Notes: generated from the letters alone by a model not told the origin. 55,896 nt of DNA from an uncultured bacterium (GCA_903928345.1 CAIYQO010000270.1:1-55896); one strand, 5' to 3'. Numbered from the stretch's first letter, positions 38,048-47,077 are shown. A program made the numbers and translations.

Positions 38048-38354
38048 TATGCTAATTGACACCGAGCAAATCGCCGCCTTCTGCCGCCGCCACCGCGTGG
38101 TGCGTTTTGCCCTGTTTGGCTCGGTGTTGCGCGAGGATTTTCGTCCGGACAGCGATATCGACATCCTCGTCGCCTTCGCGGACGACGCCACACCCACGCT
38201 GCTCGATCTGGCGCGCATGGAGGAGGAGCTGGCCGCGCTCTTCAATCGCCAGGTCGATCTCCTCACCTGGCAAGGCGTCGAACACAGCCACAACGCCCTC
38301 CGCCGCCGCGCCATCCTCGATTCCGCACAGGTGATTTATGATGCTGCCGCGTGA
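38037..38354 (+). CDS. minimal nucleotidyltransferase (MNT), second of a tandem pair
   Basis: 105 residues from ATG 38037, overlapping the first MNT gene by 11 bases. Motif ALFGSVLREDFRPDSDIDILVAF has Gly28-Ser29 and Asp40/Asp42, and QVDLLTW gives the third acidic position. GAAGAAGG lies 10 bases upstream; GTG 38028 is another possible start. The two MNTs differ strongly in sequence, so this is not a simple recent duplication. Likely co-translated with the first. Confidence 0.85.
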   Translation: MPPDMLIDTEQIAAFCRRHRVVRFALFGSVLREDFRPDSDIDILVAFADDATPTLLDLARMEEELAALFNRQVDLLTWQGVEHSHNALRRRAILDSAQVIYDAAA

Positions 38355-38395
38355 CAGGCGCACCATTCACGGCGATCAATTTAAGGAGGAGCAGC

Positions 38396-39052
38396 ATGAA
38401 GATACGATTTATGTTAGTAACCCTCCTGGTAGTATTTATCACGATAACGACGCTGTTACTTGTGAAATACTATAGTGAATACGTAAGTTACCACAAACTA
38501 TTGAAGCAGTATCCTAATGAAGAAAGGATACGAGTAATCCATCTCAAAACGCAGGCTGGCGATAAATTCACCATAACAGTCGACATGCTACCTCAAGTCT
38601 TCTGTGCAGGTCCATTATTTACTGAAAGATTCTACTTCCCAGGCAAAGCCTCGGTTGAATCTATCGTCATAGATAGCGGAAAACATGAACCTGATCCAAA
38701 TGCGATAGATTTCATCCCTGTTTACGCGGACATGAACAATTCATGTTATCTTCTCAATAACGATGTATTGATATGGCGCGTTAAGACGAAAGTGTATTTC
38801 AACTATTGTTTGTTAGCAGATATACACAAACTGTCTCCGGCACAATATCCTGAATTAGCAACGATTGGCAGGAATCTACTCAATAGCAATATCGGAAAAT
38901 GGAATGATGTGTTTTCCGCTTTTCTTGCGAAAAGCGCCCCTACCCTCCCCCATCCAACTTCGCAATCACCCGCGTTAGCAACCGGCTCCGTGACACCTCC
39001 GGCGCCAGTGCGCGCTCCGCGTCCAGCAGGTATTGCGCGCGCTCCTGGTTGA
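38396..39052 (+). CDS. AT-rich signal-anchored hypothetical protein
   Basis: 218 residues with an N-terminal membrane helix (about 5-24, FMLVTLLVVFITITTLLLV) and an extracytoplasmic domain ending near FSAFLAKSA. Up to about 38930 the sequence is AT-rich. The last 37 or so codons (PTLPHPTS...) switch to GC-rich, proline-rich sequence antisense to the zinc-ribbon gene and are probably read-through after the true end was lost. AAGGAGGAG precedes ATG 38396. No family recognised. Confidence 0.55.
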   Translation: MKIRFMLVTLLVVFITITTLLLVKYYSEYVSYHKLLKQYPNEERIRVIHLKTQAGDKFTITVDMLPQVFCAGPLFTERFYFPGKASVESIVIDSGKHEPDPNAIDFIPVYADMNNSCYLLNNDVLIWRVKTKVYFNYCLLADIHKLSPAQYPELATIGRNLLNSNIGKWNDVFSAFLAKSAPTLPHPTSQSPALATGSVTPPAPVRAPRPAGIARAPG

Positions 39053-39293
39053 AGTTCACCCGTTGCAGAAGTTCGAGGTAGAGGTTGTTTTCGCGTGCCT
39101 CGAGGCCAATCAGACGGCGCCAGCATTGGCGAAAAAACGAGGGCTGCCGCGGCGCCGGGATTACCGGCGCCGCGGGTACTTCATCCCCCCCCTGCGGATA
39201 CAGCTCCAGGCCGCAGTGCGGGCAGTACGTTTGCGCGTGGTAGATGGCCTTCCCGCAGCGGGTGCAGGGGAAGACGTCGGGGTCGTCCGTCAT
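38940..39293 (-). CDS. small zinc-ribbon protein
   Basis: 117 residues. N-terminal zinc ribbon CTRCGKAIYHAQTYCPHCG (two CxxC pairs about 12 residues apart), a proline-rich linker, then a basic amphipathic helical region. The start overlaps the stop of the ADP-ribosylglycohydrolase gene as ATGA, so they are translationally coupled. The 3' end overlaps the convergent AT-rich gene by 113 bases. Function unknown. Confidence 0.65.
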   Translation of the reverse strand: MTDDPDVFPCTRCGKAIYHAQTYCPHCGLELYPQGGDEVPAAPVIPAPRQPSFFRQCWRRLIGLEARENNLYLELLQRVNFNQERAQYLLDAERALAPEVSRSRLLTRVIAKLDGGG

Positions 39294-40673
39294 TTTGCAG
39301 CCACCCGCGTGCTCGCGATGAGCGCCACGGTCTCCTGCGCCATCTGCGTGATACTGACCTTATGGAACCCCGCCACGCCGGTAAGCAGCGTGTCGCGCAG
39401 CGGTGCGATCCACTTGGCGGGCAGGCGGTCGGCCCCCAGGAGGGTTCCGAGCACGCTGCCGCTGGTGGCGCCGTTGCAGTCGGTGTCGAAGCCGGGCATC
39501 ACGCTGCGGCAAATCGTCTTCTCGAAATCGTACTCACCCCACAGCAGCGCGATGGCCACGATCTCCGCGTTGCTGATGGTGTGGCACCAGTCGTGCGCCT
39601 TCGTCTCGTCCCAGCGTGTGCGCAGGTCGGCCACGGCATCTTCGTAGCTCGCGTCGGCGGCGCGCAGGTCGAGGATGCGCGTCACGTTGGCGGTGAGGCG
39701 ACTCTGCGCGGGCACCTGGGCCAGCCCGGCGCGGATGATGGTGGGGATATCGTCGCACACAAAGGCGGCGGCGAGCATGGCGGCCACCCACATTTCGCCG
39801 TAGATGCCGTTCTTCACGTGGCTGATGGCGGCGTCGCGCCAGGCGAACTCGGCGGCGCGCGCGGGGTCGCCGGGATTCACGTAGCCGAAGAAGTCCGCGC
39901 GGATCTGCGCGCCGATCCACTCGCGGTAGGGGGTTGCGGAAGGACGCGGAGTCCGGCGGCGGGATGCACATGACGAGGTTCTTATACGCGATGCGCTCGG
40001 CGGTGCAGACGTGGAGGATGGGGATATTCCCCAGCCAGAAGCGCGCCACGCCCGCCGGGGTGAACTCCGCGCCCTGCTCCTTCACGATCGCCAGCCCGGT
40101 AGCGGTGTAGTTGGTGTCGTCATCCTCCGGCATGCAGGTGATGTCTTCTTCGTAGACCGTCCACGCACTCTCGCCGAAGTCGTGCGCCGCCTTCAGCTCC
40201 GCGGAGGCGTTCTTTGAAAAGTACCGGTCGAGCGGCCAGCGCCCCTGCCCCTGCAGATAGCCTTCCATCTGCCAACTGCGCTTACCCTCCACCGGCTTAC
40301 CGAGCAGGCAGCCGCTGCAGCGCCCCTGCCAGGCGCCGAGGGCTTTGTTGAAGAGGGCGGCGCCGGAGAGGGCGAGCGCGGGCAGCGCTACCGGCGTCGG
40401 ACGCGCAGCCCGGATGCCATCCAGGTCGGACGGCTCGACATACGGGTATCCCGCCACGAGCGGAAGCGCCTGCACCGCGTCGAGGAGCGCCTCCGCGCGT
40501 TGCTGGTTGGCCTCCATGGTCAGGTCCAGGGCCGCCAGTGCGACGAACTCATCCATCAGCGGCGCCAGGTCGCGTCCCTCTTCGCGGGCCTGCTTGGACT
40601 CCGTCTCCAGGTCGCCTTGCGTCGTCAGCAGCCAGGGCTGTTCGCCCCAATTCGTCCGATTCGGCGTCGCCAT
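39290..40673 (-). pseudogene. ADP-ribosylglycohydrolase-family gene with a frameshift
   Basis: Two frames join into one protein of about 460 residues. The 5' part (40673 to about 39930) gives FNKALGAWQGRCSGCLLGKPVEG and the metal motif EDDDTNYTATGLAIV. The 3' part (about 39930 to 39290) gives WRDAAISHVKNGIYGEMW and the second metal motif GFDTDCNGATSGSVLG. They switch at the G run 39929-39933; removing one base restores continuity (NP-YREWIG). With both metal-binding motifs present, the restored enzyme would be an ADP-ribosyl hydrolase. It could be a sequencing error, a recent mutation or slippage. GAGGAA precedes ATG 40673. Confidence 0.8.
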
Positions 40674-40842
40674 GATTTCCTCTTTCGCTGATAGCGTGTT
40701 CCGGGAGGCAGCGCCTCAACCGGTCGCCTTTTTCTTCGCCGCAATACGGCAAAACTCCCTTCAACGGTTGTGCGATGTCGAGGAAAGTGTGCGACGCGGC
40801 ACGGCGCGATGGCGGACAATACGGAGGCTGGAGGGCACGCCG

Positions 40843-41430
40843 ATGATCCGCTCGTTGCTGCGGCAGGCACGGCGCTGGATGCGCCACCACGAGGAGAATT
40901 ACCTGTACGCGTCATCCGTCGAGGCGCTGCTGCGCCATACGACCCATCTGGGCGACCCGCTGCAGGTACTCGTCGTCGATGCACACAATATCGGCTTCGT
41001 GCTGCCCCGACGGCCGGCCTTTCCCCCCCTCTTCCGCACGCGCGTGCTCCGCGGCGACGTAGCGATCATGGCCTTGCTCGAAGAAGAGTGGATCTTCCGT
41101 TCGCTGGCGGTACTCGGCCCCAACAGTTGTCCGGTCACCGGCTACCCACTGCAGTTGAGCGCGACGGATGCCTTCCTGGAATGCGCGGAGACGCATCCTG
41201 CCTGGCGCGGCAAGGGGGTGGCACCGAGTATGCTCTTCCCCACCGCGCTGGAGCTGCTCGCGCACGGCATCACGCGCGTCTTCTTCACCGTCGACCCGAC
41301 GAATGCCCCATCGATTCGCGCCATGGAGAAGGGCGGCGCGGAGCGGCAAGGCCTCATCGTCGCCGACCGCTGGCTGGGACGATGGCACACCAAGTATACT
41401 GTGGTCGCGCCGTCGGGCGTGGAAGCGTAG
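40843..41430 (+). CDS. GNAT-family N-acetyltransferase
   Basis: 195 residues. The C-terminal half has the acetyl-CoA-binding pattern of GNAT enzymes: FLECAETHPAWRGKGVAPSML (motif A, R/Q-x-x-G-x-G/A type) followed by GITRVFFTVDPTNAPSIRAMEKGG (motif B). GGAGGG lies 7 bases before ATG 40843; longer frames extend antisense to the frameshifted gene and are not credible. Substrate unknown. It lies 101 bases upstream of the ligase gene and could be part of the same transcript. Confidence 0.8.
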   Translation: MIRSLLRQARRWMRHHEENYLYASSVEALLRHTTHLGDPLQVLVVDAHNIGFVLPRRPAFPPLFRTRVLRGDVAIMALLEEEWIFRSLAVLGPNSCPVTGYPLQLSATDAFLECAETHPAWRGKGVAPSMLFPTALELLAHGITRVFFTVDPTNAPSIRAMEKGGAERQGLIVADRWLGRWHTKYTVVAPSGVEA

Positions 41431-41531
41431 CTTTGTCCGCAACCCACGCATTTCCGTACCGTGCCTGCCACATTACGCCTCATCGTGATGCGCTATCATG
41501 GCTGTAACTTTGGGAAAGGCCGGCACGCCTG

Positions 41532-42833
41532 ATGATGGAACGGACACCGGAGACCGCCCCCGCGCCGTGGCGCCCGGCGGTGGAATGCCTGCCGCGGCGA
41601 GAGTTGGACACGCTGCAGCGCTTCGCGCTGGCGCAGGCGGTGACGCGCGCCTGGGGGGCGCCGTGGTATCGCGAGCGGCTGCGCGCGCTAGGCGAGGTGG
41701 GCGAGGGGCTGGAGCCCGCGCGCTTTCAAACCGACGTGCCGCTGACGAGCAAGGCCGACCTGCGCGCGGCCTTCACCGGCGCCTGGAACACGGGGGCACG
41801 GCGCCCGGCAATGCTGCTGGCCACCTCCGGCACCACCGGCACGCGCGTGCCGTTGCCCTATACCACCGACGATCTCGAGCGCTGGCAGGAGCTGGCGGCG
41901 CGCACGCTGTGGGCCAACGGCCTGCGTCCCACCGACACTGTGCTGCTGCCCGTGCCGCTGGGGCTCTATTCCGGCGGGCACGGTATGTTCGCGGGGTTGC
42001 GCCGGCTGGGCTGCACCGTCATCCCTCTCGGCCCGGCGCCCACCCCCACGCTGGTGGACGTGCTGCGCGGCGGGCTGGGCCTGGCGCCGACCACCGTCGT
42101 CACGCTGCCCTCGCACATGCTGCGCCTGCTCGACTCGCTGCCCGCTGCCGGTATCGACCCCGCCGACACGGGGCTGCGTCTGGCCTCCCTGGGCGCGGAG
42201 GCCTGGAGCGAGGAGGCGCGCGCCCGTATCGAGGCGGGGTTCGGGCTGCGCGCGGTGGATTCCTACGGCATCGGCGAGTTGTGCGGCCCCGGCGTAGCCG
42301 CCGAGTGCGAATACCGCGACGGTCTGCACGTATGGGAGGATGCCTTTTTCGTGGAGATCGTCGATGCCGACGGCGCACCCGTCCCCGACGGCACACCCGG
42401 CGAGCTGGTGCTCACCCCGCTCTTCCGCGAGACGCTGCCGTTGTTGCGCTACCGCACCGGCGATGCCGCGGCGCTGCTCCCCGGCCCGTGCCGCTGCGGG
42501 CGCACGCACCGGCGCATCACGCGCATCCTGCACCGCCTCGACCAGGTGCTCATCATCACCGGGGTGAACGTGGACCCCGGCGACGTAGAGCGCATCCTCT
42601 ACCGCTTCCCCTGGGTGGGGCAGGAATACGCGCTGGCGGTGGAGGGGGAGCATCGCGACGCGCTGCACGTGCAGGTGGAACGCCACGGGCAGCAGGCGCC
42701 GCCGCCGGATGCCGAGGCCCAACTCACCGCCGCCATCCGCCGCGATATGCCCGTGCGCACGCGGGTGACCCTCTGCCCGCACGGCAGCCTGGAGCGTGCG
42801 CCGGGCAAAGTGCAACGCGTCATCGGACGATAG
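41532..42833 (+). CDS. PaaK-like AMP-dependent acyl ligase
   Basis: 433 residues of the phenylacetate-CoA ligase branch of the ANL superfamily. P-loop LLATSGTTGTRVPLPYTT (about 95-112), SYGIGELCGPGVAAEC (adenylate-binding A5-like), YRTGDAAALLPGPCRCGRTHRRI (A7) and the C-terminal NVDPGDVERIL hinge region. It should activate a carboxylate, possibly aromatic, as acyl-AMP then CoA thioester. The stop is 9 bases before the next gene's start. Followed by three 2-oxo-acid elongation genes, which suggests it activates a substrate or product of that pathway. Two ATGs (41532, 41535) are possible. Confidence 0.85.
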   Translation: MMERTPETAPAPWRPAVECLPRRELDTLQRFALAQAVTRAWGAPWYRERLRALGEVGEGLEPARFQTDVPLTSKADLRAAFTGAWNTGARRPAMLLATSGTTGTRVPLPYTTDDLERWQELAARTLWANGLRPTDTVLLPVPLGLYSGGHGMFAGLRRLGCTVIPLGPAPTPTLVDVLRGGLGLAPTTVVTLPSHMLRLLDSLPAAGIDPADTGLRLASLGAEAWSEEARARIEAGFGLRAVDSYGIGELCGPGVAAECEYRDGLHVWEDAFFVEIVDADGAPVPDGTPGELVLTPLFRETLPLLRYRTGDAAALLPGPCRCGRTHRRITRILHRLDQVLIITGVNVDPGDVERILYRFPWVGQEYALAVEGEHRDALHVQVERHGQQAPPPDAEAQLTAAIRRDMPVRTRVTLCPHGSLERAPGKVQRVIGR

Positions 42834-42842
42834 GAGATGCAA

Positions 42843-44099
42843 ATGGACTTGCTTTACGATAACAACCGGCGCTTTATGCCACCCGATCCGCTCCCCGCGC
42901 GGGTGCTGATCTGGGACGAGACGTTGCGCGACGGGGAACAGTCGCCCGGGGTGGCCTTCCACCCGGCGGAGAAGCGCGCCATCGCCGCCGCGCTTGCCGA
43001 CGCCGGTGTGGGGGTGATCGACGCCGGCATGCCCATCATCTCCGACGAGGAGCGCACCGCCATCCGCGGCATCATCGAGCTGGGGTTGCCGTGCGAAGTC
43101 GGCGCCACCGTGCGCTGCCACGAGGCCGACCTGCAGGCGGCAGTGGAATGCGGCGTGCGCCACGTGTATATGTTCCTCTCCGTCAGCCCGCTACATATGA
43201 AATGCAAGTTCGGCATGACGGACTACGCGCAGCTCACCGACACCGCGCGTCGCCACGTGGCACTGGCCGACCGGCTGGGCTTAATTGTGACCTTCATCGC
43301 CGAGGACAGCACGGGTACCAACCCCGACACGTTATGCGACCTGTTCACCACCCTGCACGGCGAGGGCGTGCGGCGCATGATTATCTGCGACACGGCGGTG
43401 CGCATCCCCACCCCGCTGGCCTTCTACCACTTCACGCGCTACATCGTCGCCAACACGCCGAAAGGCCTCGCCTACGGAGTGCATTGCCACAACGACCTGG
43501 GCGACGCCAACGCTAACACCGTGCTCGCGGTGCAGGCGGGGGTGACGATTCCCACCGTCACCGTGAACGGCATCGGCGAGCGCGCCGGCAACGCCCCGCT
43601 GGAGCAGACGGCGGTGACGCTGGAGAAGATGGGCATCCGCACGGGAATCAAGCTCGAGCGGCTCTACGATCTTTCGCGCCTCGTGCAGCGCGCCAGCGGC
43701 ATCCCCATCGCCATGCACCACCCGGTGGTCGGGCTCAACGCTTTCCGGCACGAGTCGGGTATCCACGCCGCCGGGGTGCTGGAAGATCCGCGCACCTACG
43801 AGACGATCCTCCCCGAGGAGGTGGGGCGCGCGCGGGAGATCATCTTCGGCAAACATTCCGGGCGGCACCAGTTGGCGGCGCTGCTGGAGGCGCACGGCAT
43901 CGCCGGCGGCGCCGTAGTCGACCACCTGCTGGCGGAGATCAAAGGGATGAAGGAACAGGAGTCGCACACGCCGTTGACGGAGATGGCCGACCGGCTGGAC
44001 GTCTACTACCGCACCCATTTTGGCATCGACACCGCGCACATCGTGGCGCGAGCAAGAGAGTTGGTGAAGGATGACGATCTGTACTCAGCCGCTGCTTGA
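42843..44099 (+). CDS. homocitrate / isopropylmalate synthase-family enzyme
   Basis: 418 residues of the HMGL/Claisen-condensing family. N-terminal [16 protein letters not shown] metal and substrate motif, [12 protein letters not shown], the [13 protein letters not shown] metal ligands, and [14 protein letters not shown]. Condenses acetyl-CoA with a 2-oxo acid. The IDAGMP and length pattern is closer to NifV/homocitrate synthase than to LeuA, and no C-terminal leucine-feedback domain is present. ATG 42843 has AGGAG 6 bases upstream; ATG 42837 touches it directly. The downstream hydratase gene overlaps by 29 bases. Confidence 0.88.
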   Translation: MDLLYDNNRRFMPPDPLPARVLIWDETLRDGEQSPGVAFHPAEKRAIAAALADAGVGVIDAGMPIISDEERTAIRGIIELGLPCEVGATVRCHEADLQAAVECGVRHVYMFLSVSPLHMKCKFGMTDYAQLTDTARRHVALADRLGLIVTFIAEDSTGTNPDTLCDLFTTLHGEGVRRMIICDTAVRIPTPLAFYHFTRYIVANTPKGLAYGVHCHNDLGDANANTVLAVQAGVTIPTVTVNGIGERAGNAPLEQTAVTLEKMGIRTGIKLERLYDLSRLVQRASGIPIAMHHPVVGLNAFRHESGIHAAGVLEDPRTYETILPEEVGRAREIIFGKHSGRHQLAALLEAHGIAGGAVVDHLLAEIKGMKEQESHTPLTEMADRLDVYYRTHFGIDTAHIVARARELVKDDDLYSAAA

Positions 44100-45345
44100 G
44101 TCCCTCTTCTCCGCGCGCCTGGCCCGTCCGGTGCGCGCGGGGGAGGTGGTGCAGACGCCGGTCGACCTGGTGATGGCCCACGACGCCACGCTGTCGCTGC
44201 TCATCGAGGATTTTGAACGGCTGGGACAGACCGTGCGTATGCCGGAGCGCGTGATGGTGACGTGCGACCATTTTGCCCCGCCGGCGCGTATCGACTGGGC
44301 CAACCTGCAGCGCGACGTACTCGCCTTCGTGCGGCGCCACGGGGTACCCGACTTGCGCATGTACCAGGGGATCTGCCACCAGTTGCTGCTGGAAGACCCG
44401 CGCCTGCTGCCCGGCACGGTGACGGTGGGGGCGGATTCCCACACGCTGCTCGCCGGCGCGGTGGGCGGCTTTGCCACCGGCCTGGGCGCCACGGATATCC
44501 TGGCCATCCTCGCCACCGGGGAGACGTGGTTCCAGGTGCCCGCCAGCGTGCAGGTGGTGCTCACCGGCACCCGCAAGCCGTGGGTGATGGGGCGCGACGT
44601 GGCGTTTCACCTACTCCGGCACTTCGGCGAGGACGGTGCCGCCTACCGCGCGCTGGAGCTGTGGGACGACACCGGCGACGGCCTCTCCATGGACGCGCGC
44701 GCGGCGATCACCTGCATGGCCACCGAGATGGGGGCGAAGGCGGCGCTCTTCGCACCGGATGCGGTGACGGTCGAATACCTGCGTCTCCGCGACGGCAAGG
44801 CGCCGGAACTCCCGCTGCCCCCGCGCCCACCCGCCGACACGGCCTACGTGGAAGCGCTGGCGGTGGACGTGGGCACCTTGGACAGCCTAATCGCCTGCCC
44901 CTTCAGCCCGGCCAACGTGCACCCCGTGCGCGAGGTGGAGCCGGTGCCGCTGGACGAAGTCTACATCGGCTCCTGCGCGGGCGGACGGTTGGAAGACCTG
45001 GCGCTGGCGGCGCGGATGCTCTCGGGCAAGCAGGTGGCGCGCGGGCTGAAGGTGATCGCCGTGCCCTCCTCCGTTCGCGTCATGGGCCAGGCGATGACCG
45101 CCGGGTACCTGCAGACGCTACTCGACGCCGGGGTGTGCGTGAGCAATCCGAGCTGCGGCGCCTGTGGGGGCATCGACAAGGGGGTGCTCGCCAGCGGCGA
45201 CCGGGCGCTGATGACCTCCACGCGCAACTTTCGCGGGCGGCTGGGGCCACGCGACAGCGAGGTATATCTGGCATCCACCGCGACCTGTGCCGCGTCGGCG
45301 CTCACCGGCCGGCTGACCGCGCCCGAGGAGGTGTGGCCATGTTAA
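44071..45345 (+). CDS. homoaconitase / isopropylmalate dehydratase large subunit
   Basis: 424 residues of the aconitase family. The three 4Fe-4S cysteines are visible: SCAGGRLEDL and the pair in NPSCGACGGIDKG. Also HDATLSLLIEDF near the N-terminus, VTCDHFAPP, and GADSHTLLAGAVGGFATGLGATD. The length fits the short LeuC2/HacA type used in 2-oxo-acid elongation, including archaeal and Thermus pathways. Starts inside the synthase gene (29-base overlap) and ends inside the small-subunit gene (7-base overlap), so all three are tightly coupled. Confidence 0.92.
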   Translation: MTICTQPLLESLFSARLARPVRAGEVVQTPVDLVMAHDATLSLLIEDFERLGQTVRMPERVMVTCDHFAPPARIDWANLQRDVLAFVRRHGVPDLRMYQGICHQLLLEDPRLLPGTVTVGADSHTLLAGAVGGFATGLGATDILAILATGETWFQVPASVQVVLTGTRKPWVMGRDVAFHLLRHFGEDGAAYRALELWDDTGDGLSMDARAAITCMATEMGAKAALFAPDAVTVEYLRLRDGKAPELPLPPRPPADTAYVEALAVDVGTLDSLIACPFSPANVHPVREVEPVPLDEVYIGSCAGGRLEDLALAARMLSGKQVARGLKVIAVPSSVRVMGQAMTAGYLQTLLDAGVCVSNPSCGACGGIDKGVLASGDRALMTSTRNFRGRLGPRDSEVYLASTATCAASALTGRLTAPEEVWPC

Positions 45346-45839
45346 GCGAGCGTACGCGCACCGTGCGGGTGCTGGTGCTGGGCGACGACGTGAATACCGA
45401 CCTGCTACACCCCCCGCGCTTCTTCGGCACCACGCAAGAGGCGGTGCTACCCGGCTTTTTGGCCGGCTACCCGCCCGAAGTGGCAGCGGCATTCCGCCCG
45501 GGCGACCTGCTGGTGGGCGGGCGCAACTTCGGCTGCGGCTCCAGCCGCGAGGCCTACGTGCGCGCCTTCCGCTATGCCGGCGTCGGGGGCATCATCGCCC
45601 ACTCCTTCGCGCGCATCTTCTACCGCAACTGCATCAACGCCGGCATCCCACTGGCGCACCATCCCATGCTGTACCGGGAACTCACCTCGTGGGAGGAGGT
45701 CGCTTTCGACTCCGCCGCGTGGCACGTCACCCGCGTAAGCACCGGCGACACGATCCCCCTCACCCCACCCCCCGCCCACCTGCAGCGCATCCTCGCCGCC
45801 GGGGGGTTGCTGGCATACCTGGCGCTGAATGCCACGTAA
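45339..45839 (+). CDS. homoaconitase / isopropylmalate dehydratase small subunit
   Basis: 166 residues of the LeuD/HacB swivel domain. GDDVNTDLLHPPRF at the N-terminus, GGRNFGCGSSREAYVRAFRYAGVGGIIAHSFARIFYRNCINAGIPL in the middle (Gly-Cys-Gly-Ser-Ser substrate loop). Forms the isomerase with the preceding large subunit. GAGGAGG precedes ATG 45339. A LeuB-type dehydrogenase, which would complete the elongation cycle, is not in this operon. Confidence 0.92.
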   Translation: MLSERTRTVRVLVLGDDVNTDLLHPPRFFGTTQEAVLPGFLAGYPPEVAAAFRPGDLLVGGRNFGCGSSREAYVRAFRYAGVGGIIAHSFARIFYRNCINAGIPLAHHPMLYRELTSWEEVAFDSAAWHVTRVSTGDTIPLTPPPAHLQRILAAGGLLAYLALNAT

Positions 45840-45846
45840 TCGGAGC

Positions 45847-45947
45847 TGTCTGAACCTTGATTTCTCGGATTAAAGGATGACCATGATTTACTGGTATCGA
45901 ATACCGCCAGGCATAATCCGCTAATCCGACTAATCATGGTTCAGACA
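45847..45947. repeat. palindromic element of the TCTGAACC type
   Basis: TGTCTGAACC-TTGATTTCTCGGATTA on the left and its imperfect inverted copy ending TGGTTCAGACA on the right enclose a perfect GGTATTCGATACC-like centre (CTGGTATCGAATACCGCCAG). Related to the element at 36471-36668. It separates the dehydratase operon from the flavoprotein gene. Confidence 0.75.
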
Positions 45948-45961
45948 ATCAGGAGCCTCCC

Positions 45962-47077
45962 ATGTACGACTACGACGCAATAATTATCGGGGCGGGGCCG
46001 GCGGGAATGGCGGCGGCGACGCGGCTGCGCTGGGTGAAAACCTCCCTTGCGGTGCCGGCCAGCGTGGTGCTGCTCGACCCGGCAGGCGCGGGGGGACTGG
46101 CGGCGATGGGGAAGATTGCGCTCTCCGGGCCCGGATTCTCCTTCGACGGGGCCGAGTTAGCGGCGAGCGTGCGTACGGACATCGAGAAGCTGGAGATCCC
46201 TGTCCTTCGTGAAGCGGCGACGGGGTTGGCATGTGTGGACGGCGTGTGGGAAGTGCGCACGGCGACGCGGACGCTGCGCGGGCTGGCGGTGATTCTCGCC
46301 ACCGGCTTGCGCTGCCTCTCCAACGAAGCGGAACTCATGCGCGCGGGGCGGCTGGGGTTGCTTTCCGGCGGCTACACGCAGGCGACGGATCGTTTTCGCC
46401 ACTGGTCGGGGCACATGCGTGGGCAGCGACTGGTGCTCATCGGTGGGGCGTCGTTGGCGGAGGACCTGCCGCGCTACCGTGCCGCGGATGACGGGCGCAA
46501 CACGGTGGATGCCCTCCTCGAACCGGCGCAACGGATACGCGGCTTCCGCGACCTGGGCACGCACGTGCTGATCGACACCGACGCGGGGGAGATCGCGTGC
46601 GAGATGATCCTGGTGGACTACCACTCGCTGGAGCTGGCCCCGCCGACGTCGCATTTCCTGCCCGCCGCGTGGCGCGACGCGCACGGCTTCCCGCGTATCG
46701 GGGTGCAGGGGTCGGCAGAATTCCCCGGCCTATACGCCGCCGGGGACGGCGCGCGCCTGCCCAGCCTGTGTGTGAAGGCGCTGGCGGAGGGCGTGGAGGC
46801 GGGCTTCAACGCGTACGATTACATCTTCCGGCGCAAATTCGCACGCGCGCCGCACCTGTTCGCCTTCTACCCTTCGTCGCGGCGTCTCGGCTTCGCGGAG
46901 GACGAATTGCCCTCTCTCGATCCGCATACGCACCTCGCCGTCGGCCTTACGGCGGCGTCGCACTTCACCACGCCGACTACCTTGACCGCGGAGATGCTGC
47001 CCGTGCTGCAGGCGGAGATTCACGCAAAGACCGCCACGGTGCATACGACATCGATTACGGAATATACCGCGCCGTGA
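45962..47077 (+). CDS. thioredoxin reductase-like flavoprotein lacking the redox CxxC
   Basis: 371 residues. FAD motif IIIGAGPAGMAAATR (8-22), the ILATGLRC segment (near residue 118), a second nucleotide motif LVLIGGASLAEDL (about 157-169) and the C-terminal FAD motif GLYAAGDGARLPSLCVKALAEG. The layout is that of low-molecular-weight thioredoxin/ferredoxin-NADP reductases, but the CxxC active-site disulfide is missing. This fits ferredoxin-NADP reductase type 2 or another oxidoreductase. CAGGAG precedes ATG 45962. The 3' end overlaps the convergent methyltransferase-like gene by 23 bases. Confidence 0.82.
   Translation: MYDYDAIIIGAGPAGMAAATRLRWVKTSLAVPASVVLLDPAGAGGLAAMGKIALSGPGFSFDGAELAASVRTDIEKLEIPVLREAATGLACVDGVWEVRTATRTLRGLAVILATGLRCLSNEAELMRAGRLGLLSGGYTQATDRFRHWSGHMRGQRLVLIGGASLAEDLPRYRAADDGRNTVDALLEPAQRIRGFRDLGTHVLIDTDAGEIACEMILVDYHSLELAPPTSHFLPAAWRDAHGFPRIGVQGSAEFPGLYAAGDGARLPSLCVKALAEGVEAGFNAYDYIFRRKFARAPHLFAFYPSSRRLGFAEDELPSLDPHTHLAVGLTAASHFTTPTTLTAEMLPVLQAEIHAKTATVHTTSITEYTAP

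Noticed and set aside
42843-45839. Standard leucine biosynthesis cluster leuA-leuC-leuD
   Set aside because: The synthase lacks the LeuA regulatory domain, the large subunit is the short type, and no leuB is adjacent.
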